From contig JBCAML010000004.1 in assembly GCA_038503075.1 (NCBI GenBank), positions 1,695,149 through 1,759,148 of the forward strand: a stretch of 64,000 nt of DNA. Reading direction: 5' to 3'. Source of the stretch: Gyromitra esculenta (Eukaryota; Ascomycota; Pezizomycetes; Pezizales; Discinaceae). Shown piece after piece: positions 22,742-34,325 of the stretch. Under the pieces are notes generated by a model, which was not told the origin of the DNA, searched no databases, and was given only the letters and a program-made list of their open reading frames with translations. Each line of letters starts with the position of its first letter. Within the stretch, counting starts at the first letter, position 1. The position numbers were made by a program, and so were the translations under genes.

Positions 22742-23152
22742 TTTCATGGATGGTTGTTTCGTTGATGGGTCGGATGCATGGGTATATGGTTATTGCGTTT
22801 TGATGTTTGTTCTTTGTGTTTCTATGGGTTTTCTATTACAATGAGTCATGTCTTTGTCATCGAAAGAATTGGAATGTGGTATATAAGCGAAGGGTTTTCC
22901 CCTCTTGTTCTACTTTTCCTTCTTCTTTCCCTAAGCAACGTCTTCTATTGTTCACTCTTGTATTCTACAAATACAAACCTCGGTTACATCTCGTAATCCT
23001 TCGCCGTCGCTGTCTTTAAGTCACCTCGACTTAAATCAATTGTAGAGCCTGTAGAACCCTCGTACACTTTCTCGTTGTTGGTTTCCCATTCAAGTAGCAC
23101 TGCTCATCTCGAGGGATACTCGAGAGCTTGATTGGAGATCCGCTCCTTGAGA
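22742..23152 (+). repeat. ~410-bp-family repeat (copy 5)
   Basis: 411 bp, starts TTTCATGGATGG, ends CTCCTTGAGA, exact duplication TTTAT (22737-22741 and 23153-23157). Contains TATATAAGCGAAGGG near 22881. Non-coding. Confidence 0.9.
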
Positions 23153-23662
23153 TTTATACACAAGCAAGTCACATTAATATCCCTTTGATTGATGACAAAC
23201 AGGGTTTAAATAGATAGAGCGGTTATCAAATACCCGAGCATATATTACCTAGTTAGAAGTTTCAACCCTGGCACTTAATGCATACTGAAGTTATATTTCT
23301 TCTAGGTGGGTGGATATATCCTCCTAAACACCCTCTTGGCATAGGAAGCAATAAGAAATCTGATGACTCCTCTGGAACCTAAAACTTGCAGCAAATTTTG
23401 ATCCAACACATCTCTTGGAATTGGTATAAAACCAGTGTTTCTCAGGGGTCAGGGTGGCTAGTGTAAGGCCAAGAGAATTTAGGCGACTCTTTAGAAGAAA
23501 CTGTTAAATTTCTCTAATAAAGTAAATGTATACAAAAATCCAGAGATTATTTGTGTTCGAGCAGCTATGACCGTGAAACTATTACCGCGACTAGTTTATC
23601 AATTAGAAAAAATTTGGCCCTTAACTCCTCCAGAAAGAGCCTAAAGGACATCTAGATATTAG

Positions 23663-24067
23663 TCTCAAGGAGCGAGATTCTCGTCAAGCTCTCAGGTATC
23701 CCCCGAGATAAGCAGTGCTACTTGAACGAGAAACCAACGACAGGAGAAGGTACGAAGATTCTACAGGCTCTACTAATGGTTCAAGTTATGATGACTTGAA
23801 GACGGCGACAGCGAAAGATTACGAGGTGTAATCTGAGGTTGTATTCGTGGGATACAGTGAACAGACAATAAGACGTTGCTTAAAGAAAGAAGAAGAAAAG
23901 TACAACAAGAGGGGAAACCCCTTCGCTTAAATACTAAAATCCCAACTCCTTTGATGACAAAATCATGACTCATCGTAACGGAATACCAAAGAAACACAAA
24001 GAACAACGAAACGCAACAACCATATACCCATGCACCTAACTAACCAATGAAACGTCCATCCATGAAA
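23663..24067 (-). repeat. ~410-bp-family repeat (copy 6)
   Basis: 405 bp, exact duplication ATTAG (23658-23662 and 24068-24072), termini TCTCAAGG and CCATGAAA. The TATA-like box is degraded to TTTAAGCGAAGGG (minus orientation). Confidence 0.9.
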
Positions 24068-24085
24068 ATTAGAATTTGTTCTATA

Positions 24086-24473
24086 TGGGTGACAATCAGC
24101 AAAATCCCCGTAGTGATGAAGTAACACCAAAAGAGACAGCCCCATTCAAGTTGTATAGAATCTAATGGAGAACACTTTAGAACCTTCAGAATTAATTTTT
24201 CAGCCTTTTTCAAATGTTGAATGATTGTAAAAATCCAAAAGTGAAGATTCAGTCATCTGGTCTTGGCTTGTTTTAAATGCACAAACAGTTTCAAATTTCT
24301 TTTCCAACCTTATAAAATAGTACTAAGAAGACCTCAAACTTATTTTATTGGGAGTTTGGGTTCTCAAATCCATCAATGTGAGCTCATTTGATGTAGCTGT
24401 GAAATATCTTTAAGTGGTATTTTCTCAAAACCCTTCACAACGGTGCTACGGGGTTTTCGCTGACTGTCACCCA
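24086..24473. mobile_element. MITE, 388 bp
   Basis: Arms TGGGTGACAATCAGCAAAAT (left) and, in reverse complement, TGGGTGACAGTCAGCGAAAA (right), matching 25 of 28 bp through CCCCGTAG. TA flanks at 24084-24085 and 24474-24475. It lies 13 bp from repeat copy 6. AT-rich interior without an ORF. Confidence 0.75.
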
Positions 24474-25777
24474 TATTCTCTATTCAGATGACATTTGGCT
24501 CGTTTTCAAATGATTCTCAATCATCTCTTGCAAATGCCCGATCTATGCGCAATTAACAATCTGGACGAGGTTGAACTACATAATGCAAACACACGTATAC
24601 CCTAATACAGTATGCAGCTTTGGCAAGCCACCACTCGTATGGAAATCAATCTCAATACCCCCCCTTTTTTTTAGCAGTATCAAAACACTATACGGTACAT
24701 TACAACTTCGCCAACGGCCAGGAGGTTAAGTATATGGACTTAGCTAACTAACACCACTGCTTAAAAGCACTTTTATCACCACTTGCCATTGGTTTTCTAC
24801 CTAAATTAATATAGGCTTTGATCTTAGTGAAACAGTAGTTCGCGGGTGTGCATTGTATGGCGCCGCACGTGTGAAGCGGTTTTGAGAGCGCATGCAGTGC
24901 ACTGACCATGATCAAAACCAGCACTTCAACCTATCTTGCACAGCTGTACTCAGTGCATGATCACACATTAAACCTTCTACATATAATAGTCAAATAGCCT
25001 GGATGCAGGCACAACTATCAAGTTGATAAGTGAGATTTTTGCAGGAAACCCAGGCTAGAAAACATAAAAAACTCGAAGTACAGTTTAGAAGTGCTTACGA
25101 AGCTGCCCGATACTATGTAAAAAAACCCCGGTAGTGAAAGCTGTAGACTCCATGTCTGAGTCAAGTACATCAGATACTCTAATTGTAATTAATGTAGTTT
25201 ACAATTATTCGAGGGTTCACGACTGTGGTACTGAGCCCAGATTCAGTCATGTTTGGGCGGGGGAGTCATGAGTCGTCCGTTGAGCCGTAGTAAATTGACA
25301 TAACGGATTACAGTTAATGGATAGAACTTAAATGCTTATATAGCTAGTGGTGCAATATTTGGAATAATTTTGGAAACCCTCGAACTATACAGTGCCCTGC
25401 ACATGAAGCCCCCAAAAGACCAAGCCCATTACCAGATGAAATGTTTTTCTACTTTATCCACGCCATGGGGATAAAAACAGTGTGCATACACTACGGTAGG
25501 TTCATTGTCTACAGGTAGTAGAGTACTGCGAATCCCTTGGCACCAAGCATCGAAAGCTTAGCACTTGAAAGCAGATGGATAGCTATAGGATTTATTGTAA
25601 CGCAAGCATCTGCTAAAATGACTGTAACACCAGTAAAATGATACGATCTCCATCTTTTATGATAGCCATAAAAGGGAGACCTCCATAGGCCTTTAGTTAA
25701 GGTAATATTCTAAACACCATCCCACGAAATCGCCAGAAAATGAAATGAATAATAGAAACAACTCATGTAATAATTAT
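24474..25777. other. AT-rich spacer downstream of SFC1
   Basis: No gene. TACAGTGCCCTGCACATG near 25390 looks like a mariner-type end but I found no partner arm, so it is at most a truncated element. SFC1 ends at 25778. Confidence 0.45.
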
Positions 25778-27065
25778 TTATTCGCTGTATTCATGCTCTT
25801 TGGAGTGTTGCATTTTCTCAATATGGCTACGGATGAACTCATATACCATAAAAGTTATTGCCTTATTTCTCTTTGGTTAGCATAAGTCGAGGGAAACGGG
25901 GGCAAAAAAAAGGGTGTGCTATACCTGTCCTGGAGCCACACGCATAATTCTGGGGGTAATCCCCTGGTAAAATGCTCGGAACCCTTCATGCTTGAACATA
26001 TCCTTCGAAATAGCGATAATCCTCGTGAGAGCACTTTCACCTGAGATTGCAGTTGACCTCTGAAGACGTGTTTCTGCATTGAAAACCGCATTAATACGAT
26101 TTTCCCATCAATAGACTTGTATGGGACGACGAACTAATAGTATCAATTGGCGCGTTTGAAAGGGGTCCCATTGCCCCCGAAACTAATCCAAGAACTAGAT
26201 GCTGATAACTTGGAAGCTCCTTTATCTCTGGCTGTAGCGACTGCGCATATTTCTTCATGTAGGTATATGCCGTGAAATTGACAGCCTGATTTGTAGCTTG
26301 TCTTACTGCTGTGAGAGTAACACCACGATATAAAGTAAAAAATCCTTCTTCGCGGATAACTGTGTAGGCTGCGTGTGCGGCGTTGCGATATTTCGGGATA
26401 TCGAGAGGATCGGCCATGGAATGGTGTTGAGCCTGTAATCTGATCTTAACTACTTCCATAGGCGTTACCACTGCAACAGCTTCAGTTGCTCCAGCCATAA
26501 GACCAGCTGTACCGTTTATGAATATTAGCGTCTGGTAGAGAGAGACTACATGCTTTCGTGTGAGCGGGGGAAATGGAGGAAATACATACACAAAAATACC
26601 GCCTTGGCCGAAATAGCACCTGTTTCAGGATGGACTCTTGCTAGACTCTTATAGAACTCAAAACTTGAGAATCGAATAGCCATCTTGGGTACAATTCCAG
26701 TAACAACAGCCCCTAGCCCTTTATATAGGCCTAGTGGAGTCTCTCGTTTCACGATTTCTTTACCGACAGTAAAGAAACCTCTCCGTTTTACTCCCGGCGC
26801 ACGGTTGCGTCGAGATAGTTGCATTCGCACCTTTTTTTAATATAATTTTTGACATGTGAGCTTCGACATTTTCATGCGAAAGATTCGCAGGACGTACCTT
26901 GATTGTATCTAGTGGATGGCATGCTAGAGCCTCGCAAAGACCAGCACCCCCCCCAGCTATAGAGATAATTTGTCAAAACGATTCAGGAAATATAGTTTAT
27001 GTGGGAATGGTACCGATTAAGTTGACGGCTGCTGTCGGTTTTTTCTTCTGCTCGACTGGTGGCAT
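25778..27065 (-). CDS. SFC1: mitochondrial succinate/fumarate carrier
   Basis: Inner-membrane carrier exchanging cytosolic succinate for matrix fumarate, needed for acetate and ethanol growth (yeast Sfc1/Acr1). Six exons, 27014-27065, 26898-26956, 26590-26830, 26506-26135, 26073-25925 and 25861-25778, join to 957 nt (318 aa). Three carrier repeats are visible with signatures HPLDTIKVRMQ, TPMEVVKIRLQ and APIDTIKTRLQ. Family-specific stretches are APGVKRRGF, GLGAVVTGIVPKMAIRFSSF and QAQHHSMADPLD. The start context AAACCATGCC fits a fungal Kozak. The intron after APIDTI has a GTTCGT donor, which is unusual but needed to keep the repeat intact. Confidence 0.94.
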
Positions 27066-28767
27066 GGTTTTTGCTGGAATACAATAGGAAGAGTACGGGA
27101 GCTAGAGAGAAACAAAGAGAGATAAAATTGTGGCTATAGGCACGGTATAGGGTTGAAAGAAGATCAGAAATTACGGAGAAGAGTGTGAGCCTTTTGGGGA
27201 TTGAGTGAGAGTAGGTGAATGCGAGCAAGGAGTCCCAGGACTGGAGAAAACAAGCCACTACATGTAGCTCAAGGCCTTCGTCTCAAAGCCGAGAATAAGC
27301 CGAGGGGCTCTGCCGTTTTTAAGCCTTTCTTACTCTTACTCTTTCTCATTTTTCCCATTTAACTCTCTCCAACCAAGGGGTCTCGTAAAGTCCTACAGCT
27401 TATAGTGATCTTTTTGACTTCCGTCCGGTAGCGGTGGCGCAACTCGAACAGAATTCGATTCGGGCCAGCGGGGGAAACGCTGTGATGGGAAACCCAATAG
27501 TTATTAGTGAGGTCTAGCATCTCGGCGTCATCGTAGATGTTGCATACATGTATAAACAAATGAACCCAAAAGGTTATTCCTGTGGCCCGAGGTTGGATCC
27601 GGACGGGCGCAATCGGAATTTCCCATGTTCACCCAGAGCACACCCTTGCTCTCACATGCTTGGTGGCATTGCCGGTGGAGCCAGGAACGCTACGAGGATC
27701 TCGATTCTCCAGAAACTGGAACGCATGTGCCCTTAAGATTTACAGGTTCAACTTAATCGCAGCGTCTCGGCATTTTCTACCCAAGAACACCCCGTGTAGC
27801 TATAGCACATGGACGTAAATGATCAATTTCACGAGTGGTAACGATGCCATACCCCAACCACTACCACCATTTAGATAGGTATCATAGAACTATGAGGGTA
27901 GGTGCAATATTATTTAATAGATTTCTATCTACCAATTTTTTTTTTGGCGAATTGTGGGTACTGGAACGTCACTCTTGTACAGTTGTATCCAACAAGACCC
28001 TGCGGTTTTTAGGGTACTACAACGCGATGAAACAACATCAAATTCAACTAAAAACAAGCTATTACAATCTCCTTTTCTTGTGCAGCAATAAAAACTCAAT
28101 AGTATGATGGGGCTATCTTCTCTATTGTGTTTTTAAAGCAAGGTGTTTTTTTTTTTACTTTTTCAGAGGGAGTGGTCTGACATCATTTGTTGTGTTGTGG
28201 TACTTCATCAAAAACCGTAGGGACTTGTTGGACGCAACTGTACTATTACTATGAATGTGCCACCTACCAGGCTGGTGAGATTCTCAGCCACAGTGGTAGA
28301 TTCCGGCGTTCCCTACTTGTCTGTATCAGTTTGGACAGGTATTTCCATATATTTGACTGCACAGGGTTTACACGTTACTCATGGCCAGTCTCGCTCGAAC
28401 AATCAAAGTTTCAGAGATGTCTGGGCTGGGTATTTGGGACAACGGATAGTAGACAGAGGGGTGAAGCTGGAGCGACCAGGATGCCAGAAAGAGCTCTTTG
28501 GACCAAATGCATCCCCCGTACGGCATAACGTCAAGGCTGAGGCTAAGACTCGTGGGGGAATTGATTCTGTGGCGGTGCTTCTGCTTCCTTGCCAAGAGTG
28601 ACAGAACACCCCCTTCAGTCTGCCTCCATGCTCTTCTCCTGTCTTCATCATCATCGTCAGCTATTTCTTCCTTCCCTCCTATTCAGCTCTCATCAGCAAT
28701 CACCAGTTAAATTCTACTTCATCTCATCGGATTGTTAATCTTGGAATCCTTACTTTTACCTTTCACA
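27066..28767. other. divergent spacer SFC1 / CRN1
   Basis: 1.7 kb between two start codons. TACATGTA occurs at 27259 and 27545, and CT-rich stretches lie near 27340 and 28620-28680. Overlapping ORFs of up to 116 codons at 28187-28601 have no recognisable domain and I treat them as chance. Confidence 0.5.
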
Positions 28768-30937
28768 ATGACAGGCCGTTTCGTGAGATCTTCAAAGTAC
28801 AGTAAGTAAATTCCATGAATCCAGGAAGCCCAGCTAATTCAGGTTTCTAGGGCATGTTTACGGGAGATCAACCCGAAAAGTATTATCTCCCCTTCGCTAG
28901 AGATAACATTCTTAGGCTTGACACGGCTAACATAGCGCCCATCAGGAACAATGCTATGATAACCTGTAACCCACCCGTCCGCTTCTTCGCTTCCGTGAGA
29001 AACAGCTCACCATCTAACGCCCTCCTTCTATGATAGCCATATCTCAAAGAACGCTTGGGATTCCAACATTATCAAAGCTAATCCATCATACCTTTCCGTC
29101 AACTGGGAGTCTGGCGGTGGAGGAGCTTTTGCTGTCATCCCACTTTCTCAGCGTGGACGTTTACCAGAGTCGATCCCACTCTTCCGTGGCCATACAGCTC
29201 CCGTTCTTGATACAGACTGGTCGCCGTTCAACGATTCCTTGATCGCCTCCGGATCTGATGATGGGAAAGTTTTCATCTGGACAGTCCCAGAGAATTTCAC
29301 GCTCCTTTCAGACGACGAAGATGGCCCAAAAGATGTTGAGCCTGTCTCCAGGCTTTCCGGTCACCAAAGAAAGGTTGGACATGTTCTTTTCCATCCGACA
29401 GCTGAGAACGTCTTGGCAACTTCTTCGGGAGACTACACTGTGAAATTGTGGGATATCTCCACCGAAACCCCACATTACACCCTCAAGCACAGTGAGGTTG
29501 TCCAGTCTATGTCTTGGTCTACCAACGGTTCTCTACTTGTCACCACCTGCCGCGACAAGAAACTTCGTATATGGGATCCACGAGAAGAGAAAGCTGTTCA
29601 TGAAGTAACTGGGCATACCGGTGCGAAGAACAGCCGTGCCGTGTGGATGACCGGCGTGGGAGACGACAAGATAGCTACTACTGGCTTCAGCAAGATGAGT
29701 GATCGTCAACTTGGTCTATGGGATTTGAGGTCTCTTACAAATGGACCATTAAATAATTTTGAAATGTTGGATACGATTTCAGGGGTTTGTATGCCTTTCT
29801 GGGACGAAGGGACCAAGTGCATCTATTTAGCAGGGAAAGGGTGTGTTACATGCCATACAAGACAAAAATTCGAGAAAAAATTCACGGAAGTGCTAATTAT
29901 GGGGGCAGCGATGGAAATATCCGCTACTTCGAGTACTCAAACGATGAATTCATTTTCTTGTCGGAGTACAAAAGTGGAGATCCACAACGTGGAATTGCCT
30001 TTCTACCTAAGCGTGGCGTCGCGGTAAGTAAATTTGTTCTTAGAGTCGGGCGGGCGGGCTTAAAGTATCCACACATGCTTATGCTGATTGAAATAGATCC
30101 ATGAGAACGAGGTCATGCGAGCATTCAAGACAGTTAACGATAGCTATATTGAGCCTATTTCTTTTATTGTCCCACGGCGAGCAGAGACATTCCAAAGGTA
30201 TTATACAAATTCCCTGGTTGTATCCGTTCCAATACAAAATCATCATACTAACCGTCTCCTGTAGCGACATCTATCCTGAAGCTTTTAGTGGCGAAGCAAC
30301 TCTCGCAGCTGAGGCATGGTATGGTGGTGCGAATGCCGAGCCCAAGATGTTTGACATGGAAACTCTTTACACTTGCGAAGGCCAGCCAACATCTACCCCA
30401 AAGGTCCCGGTCGCCGTCGTCCCGAGTCAGCCCCCACCGAACAAAACCACTACCTCTCCCCTAAAACCAACTACCGTCTCGGAACCCACAAAGTCCGGCT
30501 CTGTCTCTACGAAAGATACGCCCGCCACTGCACCGACCACAGAGAAGCGTGTTCCGAGTCCCATCCACGTCGAAACTACTGCTAAAGTGGCTGACAAGAT
30601 TCCGGAAATACCAGCCTCAAACCCCCCACCATTTAAATCCAGCCCGATTCCTGCCAGAGAACCAGCGCAGCCCCATGTATCAATACCTACGTCCACAACA
30701 CAAACCTCAGCCCCAACCCCACTAGACACCAACATTGTGGAGCAACTAGCACGCATTACCTCACTGCTGGAAATCCAAAACAAAACGCTCGCCAGTCAGG
30801 ACAAACATATCGCGCAGCTAACAAAGGAGTTGGATACGCTAAAGAATAAGGTAGATGCAAGAGGCAGCGAGGAAAGCAGCAGGAAGGATGAGATCATCAG
30901 AAAATTAGAACTAGAATTGGAGGAAGCTAAATCTTAA
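28768..30937 (+). CDS. CRN1: coronin (actin-binding WD40 protein)
   Basis: Cortical actin protein that bundles filaments and regulates Arp2/3. Exons 28768-28801, 28851-28879, 28946-28965, 29037-29840, 29891-30023, 30097-30197 and 30265-30937 sum to 1794 nt (597 aa). Family landmarks are GRFVRSSKYRHVYG, CYDNLHISKNAWDSN, KANPSYLSVNWE, RGHTAPVLDTDWSPFND and SGSDDGKVFIW, continuing through the WD repeats to DIYPEAFSGE. After a Pro/Thr-rich unique region (about 410-520), the C-terminus is a coiled coil with LLEIQNKTLASQDKHIAQL and KNKVDARGSEES for trimerisation and Arp2/3 contact. Exon 3 is a 20-nt microexon coding the middle of EQCYDNL; without it the conserved CYDNL is lost and the frame breaks. 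Confidence 0.94.
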
Positions 30938-31759
30938 GGATTTGGCGGCTGTGCTCCAGTAAAAGTAAAACTATATCTCGGGCAGAATTTGCGGATATAC
31001 CGGCGAGGCAAGGAGGAAGTGGGAAGAGTTGGGTTTGTGGCTGTGATCGAGTGATAAGGGGTGACTGATATACGAGAAGGTTGACTGGGACAGGGTAATA
31101 AAATTTCGAGCACTGTTGCGACAAGCTGGCAAAATGGTAGCGTTGATTGTATATGGACGTTTTTAATTGCTGTTGAGCTCTGCATTGATGTTACAGCCTG
31201 TTCAAGTATGTATACTATCCTAACTATATCCAGAAGTTCTTTTTTGTTCCACTTCGTGAGTGAATTGGCGAACGATGGAGGGTAGTTTGCGTCGTATTTC
31301 GATTTGAATAGCCTTTTTATCTATCATCTCCTAGTAAGTATGTAGAATCAATTATCAAAGGCTGAGTCAACATAGATATCCCTAAAATACTAAATATCCT
31401 TATAAGCTAGAGCCCCTGCAATATCAGATCATTTCATTAGAGAAATCTTCGACAGCACTGCGAGTGGAAAATCTCCGAGGGGAAAGCTGCTGAGTAGTAC
31501 ATACATGCAATGTAATTATAAATTGTGATACCAAGCACCTAGCTGGTGATGCATGTACATAGATAAACGTATCCGCACTTAGCAAAGTGCAAAAAGCTCT
31601 TCTGGCGTCCTGGTCGTCCCAGAATTAACACCACACACCTGTGCATGTATGAATATATAATACCATATTTCTCGGCCTAAGAATCTGACAAGATATTTGA
31701 AGTGAGACCCCCCCCACCTCAAGTAACCCAGTACCCAACCCCATAAACGTAAATGATTA
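30938..31759. other. convergent spacer CRN1 / VPS37
   Basis: 0.8 kb between two 3' ends. AT-rich in the middle; no ORF or repeat that can be supported. Confidence 0.5.
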
Positions 31760-32540
31760 CTACCTCCACCCACCAACCCTCCCTTCATCCCACCGTTCCT
31801 TTCGCTCCTTCCTCAGGTGATAGGTTTTTCTTAGTCCTCTATACTCTCTCACAAACTCACCAACATCCCTTCCATCGCCACCTCCCTCCTCCAGAAATGA
31901 CTCCGCCATTGCTTCTGCAACAGCCTCAGCATCCCCAACGGCATTTACTAGGCGACTGTACAGTGCTGGCGATGAAAACGGCTGAAGAGATTGATACATC
32001 TCTTTCTCACGATCACGCCATGTCCGCTCTAGTTTCCGGGCCTCGAGCAATGATCGTTCTGCAGCTTCGCGCGAGGTGGATAGCCGAGGTTCCAGCGCAG
32101 CCGAGCGTGCAGCAAGATCCGCATTTCGCTGAAGGCTACCTGACAATGCATGTAAGCACTGTGCAGATGCAGGGTGCATGCTCGCGAAGAGGGCATCCAG
32201 AAGGTGCGGAGAATGTAGGAGATATTCTAGATCTTCGCGACTGTACCAAGAAGTTTAGCTTCCCAGCCATTGGCGTGAGGGGGGAACGGGGGTGGAGGTG
32301 GTGGTGGAGGTGGTGGTGGATGAAGAGCAGGAGAATAGATTACGATTTATTCAGCAGAACAGATGGAATGAAAGGCTCGTCTGGGGGAGGAAGTGCCGGA
32401 GGAAGTGCCGGAGGAAGCGATAGCCCAACAGGCATCGGTGAAGCTGTTCGGGAGCCCGCAGCAGAGCCCACAGGCTTTGGGGGGGGTGCCGGAGGAATAT
32501 TCGGGTCGTAAGAAGAGCTGTACGAGGATGGGGTTGACAT
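31760..32540 (-). CDS. VPS37-like ESCRT-I subunit (Mod(r) domain)
   Basis: Predicted endosomal ESCRT-I component that joins Vps23 and Vps28 in sorting ubiquitylated cargo. Two exons, 32344-32540 and 31760-32240 (103-bp intron), join to 678 nt (225 aa). Residues 1-66 are Pro/Ser-rich (PPAPPPKPVG). The Mod(r) domain starts at SREDLEYLLHSPHLLDALF and is helical throughout (LEARKLERTWRDREKEMYQ). It ends with the family-like FVREYRGLRKTYHLRKERKE and RWDEGRVGGWR. The splice choice is supported because it alone joins the Pro-rich start to the Mod(r) start in frame. The GC-rich antisense strand carries a long spurious ORF over it. Confidence 0.8.
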
Positions 32541-32884
32541 TGTGGCCTTTTGGCGTGCACGTGAGGCCGAGGGTAAGGTTCTGAGGGAGTTGGGCGATTC
32601 GCCCTTGTTTGGGGGGGTACTAAAATAAGGCTTGGTGCGAGAAGAGAGATCGGACGATGGAGTGCGGGGTGCGTGGTGAGGGCTGGCGGCCGATGGTGGA
32701 GCGGAGATCGATGGTGCGAGGTTGTGATAAGGTGTGGACGATGACGAACATTAAGCTTATCGGGTTGCCACGGCAACGCCATAGCCCCAGCCCAGCCTCA
32801 GCCTCAACCCCACCACCACCACCACCCTGCGTCCAGGAACACCCCCCCCCAAATCCCTTCCCCGCTTTTCATCTCTGTTCTCCC
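32541..32884. promoter_or_regulatory. upstream region of the VPS37-like gene
   Basis: About 340 bp, GC-rich, with (CCA)n and poly-C runs near 32810-32860. No specific site recognised. Confidence 0.35.
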
Positions 32885-33304
32885 TCACGACATAGTGATA
32901 ATCTCGATGCCGCATGTACATCGGCCGCCCAAGTCTAGTTCCAGTTTCAACCCAGGCTCTCGAAAACGAGATTTCCCCACCTTATTCATCCGATGTGCAG
33001 CACTGAGAGCACGAGCATGTACTCGGTCGTAAATTGCTATATACTGGTAGATCGGAATGAGAGTGAAAGGGCCAGCAGCCAGTGCATGCTGCACAAACAT
33101 GAAGTAGAGGATATTCCCCAGTTTCACCGCAGAACTCCAGCATCTGTCCCGTTTCGTCGGAGTCTCGCCCAGCAATTCCCGACGCCTCCAGGTATCTATG
33201 GAATGACTTGGCCAAGTTCTTTCGCTGGTCTGCTTGTTTGTTTGTTTGTTTGCTTGTTCACCCGCCTTGCGCAGTACAACTCGATTTATAGAGATCCAGG
33301 GCAT
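32885..33304 (-). CDS. hypothetical small protein with one hydrophobic segment
   Basis: 139 codons, intronless as read. I do not recognise the family. The N-terminal third is interrupted by a simple (CAAA)n-derived stretch, ANKQTNKQTSER. The rest reads WRRRELLGETPTKRD, then KLGNILYFMFVQHALAAGPF and YQYIAIYDRVHARAL, a pattern of one membrane helix or hairpin followed by a basic amphipathic stretch. This part looks protein-like rather than random. However, the same DNA is open in a second minus-strand frame (32982-33215), and the simple repeat may be an intron or a decay mark. It could also be a gene relic. It lies head-to-tail between two genes on the same strand. Confidence 0.35.
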   Translation of the reverse strand: MPWISINRVVLRKAGEQANKQTNKQTSERTWPSHSIDTWRRRELLGETPTKRDRCWSSAVKLGNILYFMFVQHALAAGPFTLIPIYQYIAIYDRVHARALSAAHRMNKVGKSRFREPGLKLELDLGGRCTCGIEIITMS

Positions 33305-34325
33305 TGCGAATGCCCTATTTCAGAGCATGGCTATAGTGGAACTATAGCCTTGTGCTCGTGTTGTAGGTACGATATAGCCAGTCGGCGTCTGGGAACAGGG
33401 ACATCCGGAAAATCGCCATTCATAGAGTGATTCCTGGACCCCCCTCGCCATTCGTAGAGATGTGGATAGTCTAAACATTAATGGCATGCACAGGAGCCTT
33501 TCCTTGCTGCTGATCGCCTGTCGCCGGGGTGGAGGCAAACTTTAGCCGCCGCAGCGCTGGGCGGACTCTGTGGAGCACCGCCCCTCCTCTCCCCAGAGAT
33601 TCAGGATCTGAATCGAAGCCCTGTCCCTACAATGGGTATGCAGGCGCTCTATATCTCTTGGAGCTGAAGCTCTCACCTACACGCATCCATGTGCTCCATC
33701 GTATCCTATACTCTCCCTCCCTCTTCGAAACATAGCTGCGTGGATGCACACACCAGGATAGTTCCTTATATGACACAGGTATGATTGTAATCAAAGACAT
33801 GGAAAAAGAAAGAGAGGAAAAGACACCTAGAGTAATAATTGACAACAAAGGAAACATACAGAAACATATGCGAGATAGGAAATTGATATATATAAATAAA
33901 AAACCAGCCATAGATTTTCCCCTGTATTGCTAAACCCAAAAAAAGGCACACAGAAACCCAAAAATCGAGAAAAATCAAGAGAGAAAAGAGAGAACCCCCG
34001 CCTTCATCTCCATCACCACCCCAGAAATGCATTTGCCCTTATGCGCCCATGACCGCCTCAATCGAATTCTGCAGCTCGCCATCCATTTCTTTCCCATATC
34101 CCACAACATCGTTGCGCAGGCGTGTTTGGAAATAGGGCGGCAGCTCTCCACCACCAGGTTTGCCCGCATTACTCAGTTTCACTCTTTCTCTTATCGTATT
34201 TTTCCACCAAGCGTGGAGCGCAAAGAAAAAAAGGTAGGGAAGAATCGGTGCAGAAAAAGGTACTTCAAACAAATGCAAATTTTGCTTGAGAATAAAAAAT
34301 ACATTTACTCCAGCCACTCCTCCAA
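33305..34325. other. spacer downstream of the velvet gene
   Basis: About 1 kb; the part at 33780-34000 is very AT-rich with poly-A runs and probably holds the velvet transcript's 3' end. The short ORFs are not supportable. Confidence 0.45.

Noticed and set aside
17654..24072. Calling the 410-bp repeats canonical solo LTRs
   Set aside because: Exact duplications fix the ends at TTTCATGG and CCTTGAGA, so TG...CA is absent; I left the class open.
25380..25420. Mariner-like terminus TACAGTGCCCTGCACATG
   Set aside because: No matching inverted arm within the window; a single end is not enough to call an element.
28187..28601. Two overlapping plus-strand ORFs of 113 and 116 codons before coronin
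   Set aside because: No motif, mutually exclusive frames, in the region expected to be promoter and 5' UTR of CRN1.
31753..32511. 252-codon plus-strand ORF
   Set aside because: It is antisense to the VPS37-like gene, whose two exons carry the conserved protein.
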